Of a stretch of DNA of 64,000 nucleotides, positions 46,490 through 54,600 are shown piece after piece. This DNA comes from Pseudomonadota bacterium (GTDB lineage Bacteria > Pseudomonadota > Gammaproteobacteria > Burkholderiales > Burkholderiaceae_C): NCBI GenBank assembly GCA_018241265.1, contig JAFEEF010000010.1:62001-126000 (forward strand), written 5' to 3'. Positions within the stretch are counted from its first letter, which is position 1. Every line of letters begins with the position of its first letter. The notes below the pieces were generated by a model, which was not told the DNA's origin, searched no databases, and was given only the letters and a program-made list of their open reading frames with translations. A program made the translations under genes and the position numbers.

Positions 46490-47933
46490 GCGGCAGCTTG
46501 CTCTTGGCGCCCGCCCGAGCGCCGCGGCAGCCCGGCCCCGTCTTCCCCAGATCCCAGAACAACCCCGTCATCAGCTTCAAGCCTTCGCGCGCCACCGGCA
46601 ACAGCAGATGCTCGTCCGGCGCATGCTGCTGGCACGCCGGATAGCTGTGCGGTATCCAGACCGTCGGCAGGCCGAGGCCGTCGGCGAACACATCGTTGGG
46701 CAACGATCCGCCGAGGTTCGGCAACAGCACCGGCCGGCGTCCGGCGGTGCGTTCCAGCGAGGCCAGCGTGCAGCGCACCCACGGGTCGTCGGGATCGAGG
46801 CGGGTGGCCGGCATCACCATCGGCTCGCCGATCTCGATGGCGCCGTAGCCGCGCGCATCCAGATGCGCTCGCACGTGCTCACGCAGCCGCGCGATGTCGG
46901 TGCCGACGACGAAGCGCATGTGCAGCTGGGCCTTCGCGCTCGGCGGGATCGCGTTGATCGGGAAGTCGGGGTTGCCGGTGCGGTAGGCCAGCACGTCGAG
47001 CGTGTTCCATGCGAACACGCGCTCGGCCGGCGTGAGCCCCGGTTCGCCCCAATCGGCATCGATCGCCGGATCGCCCGCATCGCCGCCCACCTCCAGACCG
47101 GCGAGCGCCGCGCGCACGTTGTCGGGTATCGGCGGCGGGCGCAGCGCATCGACGAGGATGCGGCCGCGTCCATCGACCATCGCTGCGATCGCATGGGCGA
47201 GCACGGTGCCCGGGTTCTTCAGCAGGCCGCCCCAGTTGCCGGAATGATGCGCACCGTCGCGCAAGGTCAACGTGAGATCGAAGTTCGCGACGCCGCGCGA
47301 GCCGAGAAAGACGGTCGGGTCGGCCGCGTGCAGGCGCGGACCGTCGCTCGCGATGAGCACGTCGGCGGCAAGCAGCTGCCGCTGCTCGGCGCAGAACGCC
47401 GCGAGGCCCGGCGAGCCGGTTTCCTCGCTGGTCTCGAACAGCCACTTGACGTTGAAGCCCAGCCGGCCGCGCACCGCGAGCACCTGCGCCAGCGCGGCCA
47501 GGTTGATGCTGTGCTGGCCCTTGTTGTCGGCGGTGCCGCGACCGTAGAGGCGATCGCCGTCGACTGCCGCGTCCCACGGTCCGCGACCCGCGGTCCAGCT
47601 CGCGTCCTGGCCGCGGATCACGTCGCCGTGCCCGTACATCAGGACCGTCGGCAGCGCATCGTCTTCATGGCGCACGGCGATCAGCAAGGGTCCGCCGTGC
47701 GCTTCGGGGTTCGGGTGGATCGTGCCCGCGAAGCCGAGCGCTGCCAGCGTCGGTGCGAGCTCGTCGGCCAGGTAGGCCTGCAGCGCCGGGGCGCCGGCCG
47801 GATCCTGGCTCGCGGTGCGGAACGCGACGCGGCGTGCCACGTCGCGCACGAAGTCGCCGCGTTCGAAGTAGGCGTCGGCGTGCGCCAGGGCCTCTGCTCT
47901 CATGCGGTCGAGTATCGCCGAGCTCGTCGACAC
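46323..47933 (-). CDS. M20-family metallopeptidase with C-terminal read-through tail
   Basis: 536 residues from GTG 47933; ATG 47903 is an equally possible start. The M20 metal sites are present: LMYGHGDVI (His), GRGTADNKGQHS (Asp), LFETSEETGS (catalytic and metal Glu) and a late HAPDEHLLLPV (His). The family normally ends soon after LKLMTGLFWDLG (about residue 465). Here no stop occurs and some 70 Arg/Gly-rich residues follow, reading across the end of the convergent HAD gene. The tail looks like antisense read-through, probably from loss of the original stop. Likely substrate: dipeptides or acylated amino acids. Confidence 0.88.
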   Translation of the reverse strand: MSTSSAILDRMRAEALAHADAYFERGDFVRDVARRVAFRTASQDPAGAPALQAYLADELAPTLAALGFAGTIHPNPEAHGGPLLIAVRHEDDALPTVLMYGHGDVIRGQDASWTAGRGPWDAAVDGDRLYGRGTADNKGQHSINLAALAQVLAVRGRLGFNVKWLFETSEETGSPGLAAFCAEQRQLLAADVLIASDGPRLHAADPTVFLGSRGVANFDLTLTLRDGAHHSGNWGGLLKNPGTVLAHAIAAMVDGRGRILVDALRPPPIPDNVRAALAGLEVGGDAGDPAIDADWGEPGLTPAERVFAWNTLDVLAYRTGNPDFPINAIPPSAKAQLHMRFVVGTDIARLREHVRAHLDARGYGAIEIGEPMVMPATRLDPDDPWVRCTLASLERTAGRRPVLLPNLGGSLPNDVFADGLGLPTVWIPHSYPACQQHAPDEHLLLPVAREGLKLMTGLFWDLGKTGPGCRGARAGAKSKLPLSSGRAGMGPRPDAERAPEDRERPGRTRDARLARGSHRVRHLEHRDSRHQSCRPP

Positions 47934-47951
47934 ATCCGGCTCGACCGGCCG

Positions 47952-48545
47952 TCAGTGGTACGACGTTCCCCCGAGCAGCAGGCTCCGCATCCGCGCCAGC
48001 TCCGACTTGTGCATCAGCTCGATCGGAAACGCCGCGCCATGCGCCAGGGCGGCGAACTGCTCGTCGAGCACGCCGGCCTGCACGTGCTCGGTCAGCGTGC
48101 GCGCCGGGTCGAGGTCGCACGACTTCACCATCACGAGGCGCTCGGCGTTGAGCTTGCGCGCGAGGTCGAGCGCGATCGTGTCGGACGTCGCACCCCAATG
48201 CGTGCGGTCGTCGGGCTCGCGGCGCTGCAGCTCGAACGGCAACCACACCGCGGTGTGCCCGCGGTGCAGCACGCGCAGCAGGTCGACGCTGTCGGTGGCG
48301 AGCCGCAGGCTGGGCTGCAGCGCATGCAGCTGATAGGCGGTCTGCGCCATCGCGAGGATCGCCATGTTGTGCGCCGCCAGGTCGTTGAACTGCCAGCGCG
48401 CCTGCACGCGCCGCACCTCCTCGGCGAAGGTGCCGCCGCCGCAGACCAAGGTGACGCGGCCGCCGCCGAGCTGCGACAGCAGCTCCAGCCACTGCGGCAA
48501 CAGCGGATCGGCGCTGAGGCTGCCCCCGAGCTTGACCACCCACAT
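47952..48545 (-). CDS. amino-acid-kinase-family protein, MfnE-like
   Basis: 197 residues from ATG 48545. The kinase fold opens with WVVKLGGSL, then VTLVCGGGTFAEEVRR, and ends with ERLVMVKSCDLDPAR and LMHKSEL. Small amino-acid-kinase proteins of this type in C1 loci correspond to MfnE, which phosphorylates (5-aminomethyl-furan-3-yl)methyl phosphate to the diphosphate in methanofuran synthesis. The start overlaps the preceding stop by one base. Together with the next two genes upstream it forms a minus-strand furan-cofactor operon. The specific reaction is inferred from the archaeal enzyme. Confidence 0.8.
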   Translation of the reverse strand: MWVVKLGGSLSADPLLPQWLELLSQLGGGRVTLVCGGGTFAEEVRRVQARWQFNDLAAHNMAILAMAQTAYQLHALQPSLRLATDSVDLLRVLHRGHTAVWLPFELQRREPDDRTHWGATSDTIALDLARKLNAERLVMVKSCDLDPARTLTEHVQAGVLDEQFAALAHGAAFPIELMHKSELARMRSLLLGGTSYH

Positions 48546-49636
48546 CAGCCATGCTCCCGGTCGAGCAACGCGGCTACGGCGACGGCCGGCGCGCAGACAT
48601 CGCACCATGCCTCGATGACGGTCCGATCGCCACCCGCCGCGTCGGCGGCCACCGCAGCGACGTCGCGGCCATAGCCGAACGCGCGCCACGGCCGCTCGCG
48701 GCCGACGGCTGCGGTCACGACGTCTTCGACGAGAAAGGCGCCGCAGCCGGCAGCGACGACCTGCACGCCGCGCTCCAGGCCATGGTCGTGAACGACGCGC
48801 CGCAGCTGTCCGGCGATCTCGGCCACCTGCGCGGCCCGCCACGCGCGCGCCAGTGCGAGCCAGGCATAGGCGTCGGCATCGCGTGCATCCAGGCCGATCA
48901 TCCGTGCGAGCCGGCGGCGCGTCGCGTCGGCATCCTTCGCGCCGCCGTCGGCCGCCGGCTGCAGATCGTGCGCGCCGGCGAGCTCGCCGGTCAGGCGATA
49001 CACGTCCGCGGTCGTCGCGAACAGCTCGTTCATCACGTTGACTGAGCTGCCGCGCCATTCGATGCGCGGCGCCAATGCGCACAGCGGCGTGCGCACGACC
49101 CCTTGGTAGACGAGCGCGCCGCTGGCCAACCGTTCGTGGTCGCCGCCGTCCGTCGTCGCGACCTGCCCGTCGCGAAACGCGATCAGGTCGGTCGTCGTGC
49201 TGCCGATGTCGACCAGCACGCCGCCCGCGGCATCGCATTGCAGCGCCGCATGCTGCGCGGTGGCATGCCAGTTGGCCGAGGCGATGGCGGCCCAGCGGGC
49301 GGCGACCTCGCCGGCGTCGCACCAGCCGGACGCGCCGGCGTAGAACGTCACGCCGGCCAGGCGCCCTGCAAGCCGCGCGGCGATGCGGGCGACACCTGCT
49401 TCGCGATCGTCGAACAGGTCGACCATCTCGCCGGTCATCGTTGCGGCATGGGTGGCGACGGTCGCCGCCCACGGCCAGCGGGCGAGCGCGGCGTCGAGCG
49501 CGGCGTCGAGCCGATCGAGTCCCTGCCAGAGCGGGCAGGCCCATTCGGCGACGTCGACGACGCGGCCATGGCGCAGCACGCACGCCTTCAGGTGCGCGCC
49601 GCCGACGTCCCAGCCGATCATGTGACGATCGGGCAT
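48545..49636 (-). CDS. H4MPT-linked C1 transfer protein, MfnF-like (hydantoinase/kinase fold)
   Basis: 363 residues from ATG 49636 (an alternative ATG at 49621 gives MIGWDVGG). The ASKHA-type nucleotide-binding strands are visible: IGWDVGGAHLKACVL at the start and GVLVDIGSTTTDLIAF at about 140-155, then VVAAGCGAFLVEDV. The family is known as probable H4MPT-linked C1 transfer pathway protein; I recall the archaeal member acting as MfnF, joining the furan diphosphate to the tyramine-glutamate part of methanofuran. It overlaps the next gene upstream by 19 bases. Confidence 0.8.
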   Translation of the reverse strand: MPDRHMIGWDVGGAHLKACVLRHGRVVDVAEWACPLWQGLDRLDAALDAALARWPWAATVATHAATMTGEMVDLFDDREAGVARIAARLAGRLAGVTFYAGASGWCDAGEVAARWAAIASANWHATAQHAALQCDAAGGVLVDIGSTTTDLIAFRDGQVATTDGGDHERLASGALVYQGVVRTPLCALAPRIEWRGSSVNVMNELFATTADVYRLTGELAGAHDLQPAADGGAKDADATRRRLARMIGLDARDADAYAWLALARAWRAAQVAEIAGQLRRVVHDHGLERGVQVVAAGCGAFLVEDVVTAAVGRERPWRAFGYGRDVAAVAADAAGGDRTVIEAWCDVCAPAVAVAALLDREHG

Positions 49637-50571
49637 CGCGCGGTTTCCTCCAGGTGGGCGGCGACGACCTCGGCCGCCAGGTTGCGTCCGAGCGCGTGCG
49701 ACAGGCCGACGTAGGCGCTCGTCGTGCGTGGGTTGATCTCGATCGTCACCGGCCCGGCATGCGGGTGCCAGACGAGGTCGATGCCGGCGATGCCGCGCAG
49801 CCCGGGCAGTGCGGCCTGCACGCGCTCGGCGAGCCGCTCGAGCGCCGGCAGCCGCGCATCGTGAGGCGGCAGCACGTGCGTCGTCACGCCATGGAAGCTC
49901 AGCATGCCGAGCGGATCGATCTCGAACCGCTGGCGGTTCACGCTCAGCAGTTCGACGCCGCTCGCATCGCAGCGCAAGGTGAGGCTGAGCGGATCGCCTT
50001 CGATCCACGGCTCGAGGGTGGCCGATGCGCCCGCGGCGCGGCGCCGCGCGCGATCGGCATAGGCGGCATCGCGGCTGTCGTGCACTTGCGTGTCGACGCT
50101 GCCGGCGCCGTCGTCCGGCTTCACGACCCAGCGCCGCACGTGCGGATCGTGCTCGAAGGCGCGCGGCGTCGCGATGCCGGCGGCGGCCAGCAGGTCGAGC
50201 GTCGCGGCCTTCCAGCTCGCGACCGCGATCGTCGCGCCGTCGCAGCCCAGCCAGCGGTCGCGGTCGACCGCGCGCTGCAGCGCGGCGAGCACCCCGCCCG
50301 ACTCGGGCGCGATGACCCAGGTCAGGTCGTGGCGCAGGGCTTGCCGCGCGACGAATTCGCATGCGCCTTCGCCAGGGTGCGGACGCAAGGTCGCGGCAGG
50401 CAGCGGCGCGGCACGCTGTCCCGGCGCGGCGGCGCAACCGACCTCGATGCCGGCTGCGGCGAGCAGGTCCTGCACCACCGCATCGCGCATCGCCAGGCCT
50501 TGCGCCAGCAACTCGGCGGACGCGCCGTCGTCGTCGCAGCCGGTGAGATACTCGAACACGAAGACGCGCAT
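49618..50571 (-). CDS. ATP-grasp ligase, MfnD-like
   Basis: 317 residues from ATG 50571; an in-frame ATG at 50577 adds two residues. It opens MRVFVFEYLTG, typical of the COG1821 group that includes MfnD (tyramine-glutamate ligase). ATP-grasp residues are seen in RRWVVKPDDGAGSVDT, LEPWIEGDPLSLTL and the metal site GIDLVWHPHAGPVTIEINPR. In bacteria the furan cofactor is reported to contain tyrosine and a glutamate chain, so the exact acceptor may differ. It is the first gene of the minus-strand trio, divergent from the HisA-like gene. Confidence 0.8.
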   Translation of the reverse strand: MRVFVFEYLTGCDDDGASAELLAQGLAMRDAVVQDLLAAAGIEVGCAAAPGQRAAPLPAATLRPHPGEGACEFVARQALRHDLTWVIAPESGGVLAALQRAVDRDRWLGCDGATIAVASWKAATLDLLAAAGIATPRAFEHDPHVRRWVVKPDDGAGSVDTQVHDSRDAAYADRARRRAAGASATLEPWIEGDPLSLTLRCDASGVELLSVNRQRFEIDPLGMLSFHGVTTHVLPPHDARLPALERLAERVQAALPGLRGIAGIDLVWHPHAGPVTIEINPRTTSAYVGLSHALGRNLAAEVVAAHLEETARCPIVT

Positions 50572-50628
50572 CACCATGGTCCGCGTGTCCCGTCGAGCGC
50601 GCCGCTGCGCGACATCCTCCCAGACGCC

Positions 50629-51357
50629 ATGCCCGCTGCCGAGATCGAGCTGATCCCCGTCGTCGACCTGCTCGGCGGCGCGGTGGTGCGCGGCGTGCAA
50701 GGCAACCGGCAGGCGTACCGGCCGATCGAGTCACCGCTGTGCGGGACCAGCGAGCCGATCGCGGTCGCGCAGGTACTCGTCGAGCGTGCGGCGGCGCGCC
50801 GGCTGTACATCGCCGACCTCGATGCGATCCAGGCGCGGCCGGCGCATGTCGCCGTGCTGCGCGAGCTGCTGGCCGAACTGCCCGCGATCGAGCTGTGGCT
50901 GGACGCCGGCTTCGGCAGCGCGGCCTCGGCCGAACGGCTGCTCGAATCGCTCGCTGCGGATGCGGCGCGCGTCGTCGCGGTGTTCGGCAGCGAATCGCTG
51001 CAATCGCGCGACGAACTCGAGCGCTGCTTCGGCCCGGCCGGCGCATGGCGCGAACGCGCTGCGCTGTCGCTCGACCGGCGCGGCGGCACGCGGCTCGATC
51101 CGGCCGGCTGCTGGGACGTGCCGGCGCGCTGGCCGTCGCGCGTCATCGTGATGACCCTGGAGCGGGTCGGTTCCGGCGCAGGGCCCGACCTCGACACCGT
51201 GGCCGACGTGCGCCGGCAGGCACCGGCGGCGCGGCTCGTCGGCGCCGGCGGCGTCCGCTCCGAAGCCGACCTCGAACGCGCGGCGGCAGCCGGCGCGGAC
51301 GCATGGCTGGTCGCGAGCGCCCTGCACGATCTGCAGCTGCCGTCGCGCCGACGCTGA
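50629..51357 (+). CDS. HisA/HisF-like protein of the H4MPT locus
   Basis: 242 residues from ATG 50629. The half-barrel opening IELIPVVDLLGGAVVRGVQG and RLYIADLDAIQ match HisA-related proteins, and the second phosphate-binding end RLVGAGGVRSEADLERAAAAGADAWLVASALH (shown partly as LVGAGGVRSEADLE) is present. This is the HisA-like group found in C1 loci (COG1411), not the histidine-pathway enzyme. Its reaction is unknown to me; an isomerisation in cofactor synthesis is plausible. A 197-base regulatory gap separates it from fhcB. Confidence 0.82.
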   Translation: MPAAEIELIPVVDLLGGAVVRGVQGNRQAYRPIESPLCGTSEPIAVAQVLVERAAARRLYIADLDAIQARPAHVAVLRELLAELPAIELWLDAGFGSAASAERLLESLAADAARVVAVFGSESLQSRDELERCFGPAGAWRERAALSLDRRGGTRLDPAGCWDVPARWPSRVIVMTLERVGSGAGPDLDTVADVRRQAPAARLVGAGGVRSEADLERAAAAGADAWLVASALHDLQLPSRRR

Positions 51358-51403
51358 GGCCGCGAGGCGCTGTTGTCTCCCAAGAACATGGCGCCGACGC
51401 CAT

Positions 51404-51429
51404 CACGAATCGTGCCATCCCGAATCGGG
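51404..51429 (+). promoter_or_regulatory. paired dyads, probable upstream activator sites for fhc
   Basis: Two 11-bp dyads, CACGAATCGTG (51404-51414) and CCCGAATCGGG (51419-51429), share the core CGAATCG and are spaced 15 bp centre to centre. They lie about 143 and 128 bp before the predicted sigma-54 transcription start, the normal distance for enhancer sites of NtrC-type activators. Confidence 0.55.
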
Positions 51430-51525
51430 CTGCGCGGGGCGGGCGCGCCTCCAAAAGCGCAACACTGTGTGGCACATCTGGCCGCGCCGGCCCGGGCGCA
51501 TGCGGCTGGACCGCCGGATCGGCGA

Positions 51526-51540
51526 TGGCACATCGCTTGC
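51526..51540 (+). promoter_or_regulatory. sigma-54 promoter of the fhc operon
   Basis: TGGCAC-ATCGC-TTGC matches the -24/-12 consensus at every defined position. The predicted start, 12 bases past the last C (near 51552), lies only about 3 bases before the fhcB ATG at 51555, so the transcript would be nearly leaderless if both assignments are right. Confidence 0.7.
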
Positions 51541-51554
51541 GTTCGCAACGCCGG

Positions 51555-52832
51555 ATGACCGCTGCTTCGAGCCCCGCCGATACCGCATGGACCTGTCCGT
51601 TCTGTGCGTTGCTGTGCGACGGCTACGGCGCCGTGGCCGGCCCCTCGTCGCTGGCGCTGCGCGGTAGCGACTGCCCGCGTGCGCAGGCCGCGCTGGCCCG
51701 CTTCGCCGTCGGCGCGCCGGCACCCGCGCCGGAGATCGACGGCCGCCCGGCGAGCCTCGACGACGCGATCGCGGCCTGCGCCCGGCTGCTCGGCGCGAGC
51801 CGCCAGCCGCTCTTCGGCGGCCTCGGCACCGACGTCGCCGGCATGCGGGCGCTCTACCGGCTGGCCTGCGCGACCGGCGCGATCTGCGATGCCGCCGGCG
51901 GCGATGCGCTGACCGAAGGCCTGCGCGTGCTGCAGGACCGCGGCGGGTTCACGATGACGCTCGCCGAGGTGCGCGAGCGGGCCGATCTGATCGTCTGCGT
52001 CGGCGGCGTGCCCAGCGCGCGCTTCCCCGAGTTCTTCAAGCGCTGCGGCGTGTTCGAGGCGCGCAACCATCAGGCCGCGGTGTGCCTGGTCGGCGACGGC
52101 ATCGAAGGCACCGATGCCGAAGCATGGAAAGCGCTCGGCGATCGCATCGGTGACCGCGCGGAGGCGGTCGCCGGCACGGACGGCGGCGTTCCGGCCACGG
52201 TCGCCGTGCTGGCCGCCTGCGTCAACGGCTACGACGCGGCGGCCGCGCCGCCGGCGCTCGCGGTGCTGGCCGATCGCTTGCGCAATGCGCGCTATGCCGT
52301 CCTCGTCTACGAGCCCGGCCGCCTCGGCCCGCATGCAGCGCTCGTGATCGAAGCGCTCGATCGCATCGTCAACCGGCTGAACCGCACGACGCGCGCAGCG
52401 ACGCTCGCGCTCGGCGGCAACGACGGCGCGGCGACCGCGAACCAGGTGCATGCCTGGCTGTCCGGCCTGCCGCTGCGCACGCGTTGCGGACCGGATCGCA
52501 TGCAGCACGAGCCGCTGATGTTCGGCACCGGCCGACTGCTGGCCGACCAGGCGGTCGATGCGCTGCTGTGGGTGTCGAGCTTCGAAGGCGCCGCGCCGCC
52601 GGACACCGACGTGCCGGTCATCGTGCTCGGCCCGGCGCATGCCGATCGTGCCCGCGCTGCCGTCTACATACCGGTCGCGACACCGGGCATCGGCGCGCGC
52701 GGCCATCTGTTCCGCACCGACGGCACGGTGCTGATGCCGCTGGATGCGGTGCGCGACGACGGCCTGCCCGGCGTGGCCGCCATCGTGCAGCGCATCGAAG
52801 CGGCGCTCGCGCGCACAGGAGCCTCAGCGTGA
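51555..52832 (+). CDS. fhcB: formyltransferase/hydrolase complex subunit B
   Basis: 425 residues from ATG 51555. The N-terminus has WTCPFCALLCDG (CxxC...C), followed by GSDCPRAQAAL, as in formylmethanofuran dehydrogenase subunit B. The rest (LFGGLGTDVAGMRALYRLAC, RNHQAAVCLVGD, TRCGPDRMQHEP) matches FhcB, the bacterial homologue that lost the molybdopterin cofactor and serves a structural role. The Fhc complex converts formyl-H4MPT to formate through a furan carrier. Its stop overlaps fhcA as GTGA (52829-52832). Confidence 0.92.
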   Translation: MTAASSPADTAWTCPFCALLCDGYGAVAGPSSLALRGSDCPRAQAALARFAVGAPAPAPEIDGRPASLDDAIAACARLLGASRQPLFGGLGTDVAGMRALYRLACATGAICDAAGGDALTEGLRVLQDRGGFTMTLAEVRERADLIVCVGGVPSARFPEFFKRCGVFEARNHQAAVCLVGDGIEGTDAEAWKALGDRIGDRAEAVAGTDGGVPATVAVLAACVNGYDAAAAPPALAVLADRLRNARYAVLVYEPGRLGPHAALVIEALDRIVNRLNRTTRAATLALGGNDGAATANQVHAWLSGLPLRTRCGPDRMQHEPLMFGTGRLLADQAVDALLWVSSFEGAAPPDTDVPVIVLGPAHADRARAAVYIPVATPGIGARGHLFRTDGTVLMPLDAVRDDGLPGVAAIVQRIEAALARTGASA

Positions 52833-54505
52833 CCGCGACCCTGCGCCTGCGCGGCGGTCGCGTCGTCGATCCGACCCACGGCATCGACGAGGTTCGCGAC
52901 CTGTACCTGCGCGACGGCCGCATCGTCGATGCGACCCCAGGCGACGTGACCGACGTCGATGCGACCGGCTGCGTCGTGATGGCCGGCGGCATCGACATGC
53001 ATACCCACATCGGCGGCGGCAAGGTCAACCTTGCGCGCATGCTGATGGTCGACGCGCAGCGCTCGACCGGACTCGCGCTGCCGACCAATGCGCTCGAGCT
53101 CGCATCGTGCGGCGGCTGCGCGCCGGGCACGCTGGCGACCGGCTACCGTTACGTCGAGATGGGCTACACGGCCGCGTTCGAGCCGGCGATGCTGCCGTCG
53201 AACGCGCGCCACGCGCACATGGAAATGGGCGACGTGCCGGTGCTCGACCATGGCGCCTACGTGATGCTCGGCAACGACGAGCTGTTCCTCGAAATGCTCG
53301 CGCGCGGCGGCCCGGCGATGAGCAACTACAGCGAGCTGCGCGACTACGCCGCCTGGACCATCAACGCCGCCAAGGCGATGGGCGTGAAGGTCGTGAACCC
53401 GGGTGGCATCTCGGCGTTCAAGTTCAACCAGCGCAAGCTCGACGTCGACGAGCCGCATGTGCACTGGCAGGTCACGCCGCGGCAGGTCGTGCATGCGCTG
53501 GCGCGCGCGGTGCACGAGCTCGGCGTGCGGCACCCGCTGCACATCCACGGCAGCAACCTCGGCGTGGCCGGCAACATCGCATCGACCTTGGCCACCATGG
53601 CTGCGCTCGAAGGCCTGCCTGCGCACCTGACGCACGTGCAGTTCCATGCCTACGGCACCGAAGGGCCGAAGAAGTTCTCGTCGGCCGCGCTGCAGCTGGC
53701 CGATGCCGTCAATGCGCATCCGAACGTGTCGATCGACGTCGGCCAGATCATCTTCGGCCAGACCGTCACGGCGTCCGGCGACACGATGCGCCAGCATGCG
53801 CAGTCCGACCTCGCGAACCCGCGCAAGTGGATCGGCTCCGACATCGAGAACGTCGCCGGCTGCGGCGTCGTGCCGTTCCGCTACCGCGAGCAGAGCTACG
53901 TCAATGCGCTGCAGTGGGCGATCGGCCTGGAGCTGTTCCTGCTCGTGAAGAATCCGTGGCAGGTCGTGCTGACGACCGACCATCCGAACGGCGGCCCGTT
54001 CACGAGCTATCCGCATCTGATCCGGCTCTTGATGGACAAGGGCTTCCGCGACGAGCAGCTCGCGAAGCTCCATCCCGACGTCGCGACGCAGAGCGCGCTG
54101 AAGGACATCAGGCGCGAGCTGAGCATGGCCGAGATCGCCGTGATGACGCGCTCGGCGCCGGCGCGCCTGCTGGGCCTGAAGGACCGCGGCCATCTCGCAT
54201 CCGGCGCGGCGGCCGACATCGCGGTCTATCGCGAGCAGGCCGACCGCGAGGCGATGTTCGCCACGCCCGAACACGTCTACAAGGACGGCGTCGAAGTGGC
54301 GCGCGGCGGCAACATCCTCGCGTTGCCGACCGGCGGGACCCACTTCGTCGAGCCGGGCTACGACACGGCGATCGAGAAGACCTTGCGGCGTCATTGGGAG
54401 ATGCACGGCTCGATCCGCTTCGACCACGCCTACATCGGCAAGGACGAGCTCTGCAGTTGCTGCAACGGCGGCCGCCTCTTGCCGGCCGCGTGCTTTTCAT
54501 CATGA
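52829..54505 (+). CDS. fhcA: formyltransferase/hydrolase complex subunit A
   Basis: 558 residues from GTG 52829. Amidohydrolase-type zinc motif GGIDMHTHIGGGKVN lies at about 53-67; further metal ligands fit HPLHIHGSNLG and TTDHPNGGPF. This subunit hydrolyses formyl-methylofuran to formate. The C-terminus ends in a Cys-rich stretch DELCSCCNGG. The stop TGA is part of an ATGA that begins the 32-codon coupling frame leading to fhcD. Confidence 0.95.
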   Translation: MTATLRLRGGRVVDPTHGIDEVRDLYLRDGRIVDATPGDVTDVDATGCVVMAGGIDMHTHIGGGKVNLARMLMVDAQRSTGLALPTNALELASCGGCAPGTLATGYRYVEMGYTAAFEPAMLPSNARHAHMEMGDVPVLDHGAYVMLGNDELFLEMLARGGPAMSNYSELRDYAAWTINAAKAMGVKVVNPGGISAFKFNQRKLDVDEPHVHWQVTPRQVVHALARAVHELGVRHPLHIHGSNLGVAGNIASTLATMAALEGLPAHLTHVQFHAYGTEGPKKFSSAALQLADAVNAHPNVSIDVGQIIFGQTVTASGDTMRQHAQSDLANPRKWIGSDIENVAGCGVVPFRYREQSYVNALQWAIGLELFLLVKNPWQVVLTTDHPNGGPFTSYPHLIRLLMDKGFRDEQLAKLHPDVATQSALKDIRRELSMAEIAVMTRSAPARLLGLKDRGHLASGAAADIAVYREQADREAMFATPEHVYKDGVEVARGGNILALPTGGTHFVEPGYDTAIEKTLRRHWEMHGSIRFDHAYIGKDELCSCCNGGRLLPAACFSS

Positions 54506-54600
54506 CAGCCCCTCGTCCGCCGGGTACGTCGGCCGGTCCACCAAGCGGACCCGGGCCGGCTTGGGGCGGCCCGGCGCTCGGCCCGGAGTGCTCCGCATGA
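54502..54600 (+). other. 32-codon coupling frame between fhcA and fhcD
   Basis: ATG 54502 overlaps the fhcA stop, and TGA 54598-54600 overlaps the fhcD start at 54597. The peptide would be Pro/Gly-rich (MTAPRPPGTSAGPPSGPGP at its start). The DNA is repetitive and looks like a dispersed GC-rich intergenic element. Apart from the relay geometry there is no sign that the peptide itself matters. Confidence 0.5.

Noticed and set aside
51470..51484. Second TGGCAC in the fhc leader
   Set aside because: No TTGC or GC at the required spacing; the element at 51526 fits far better.
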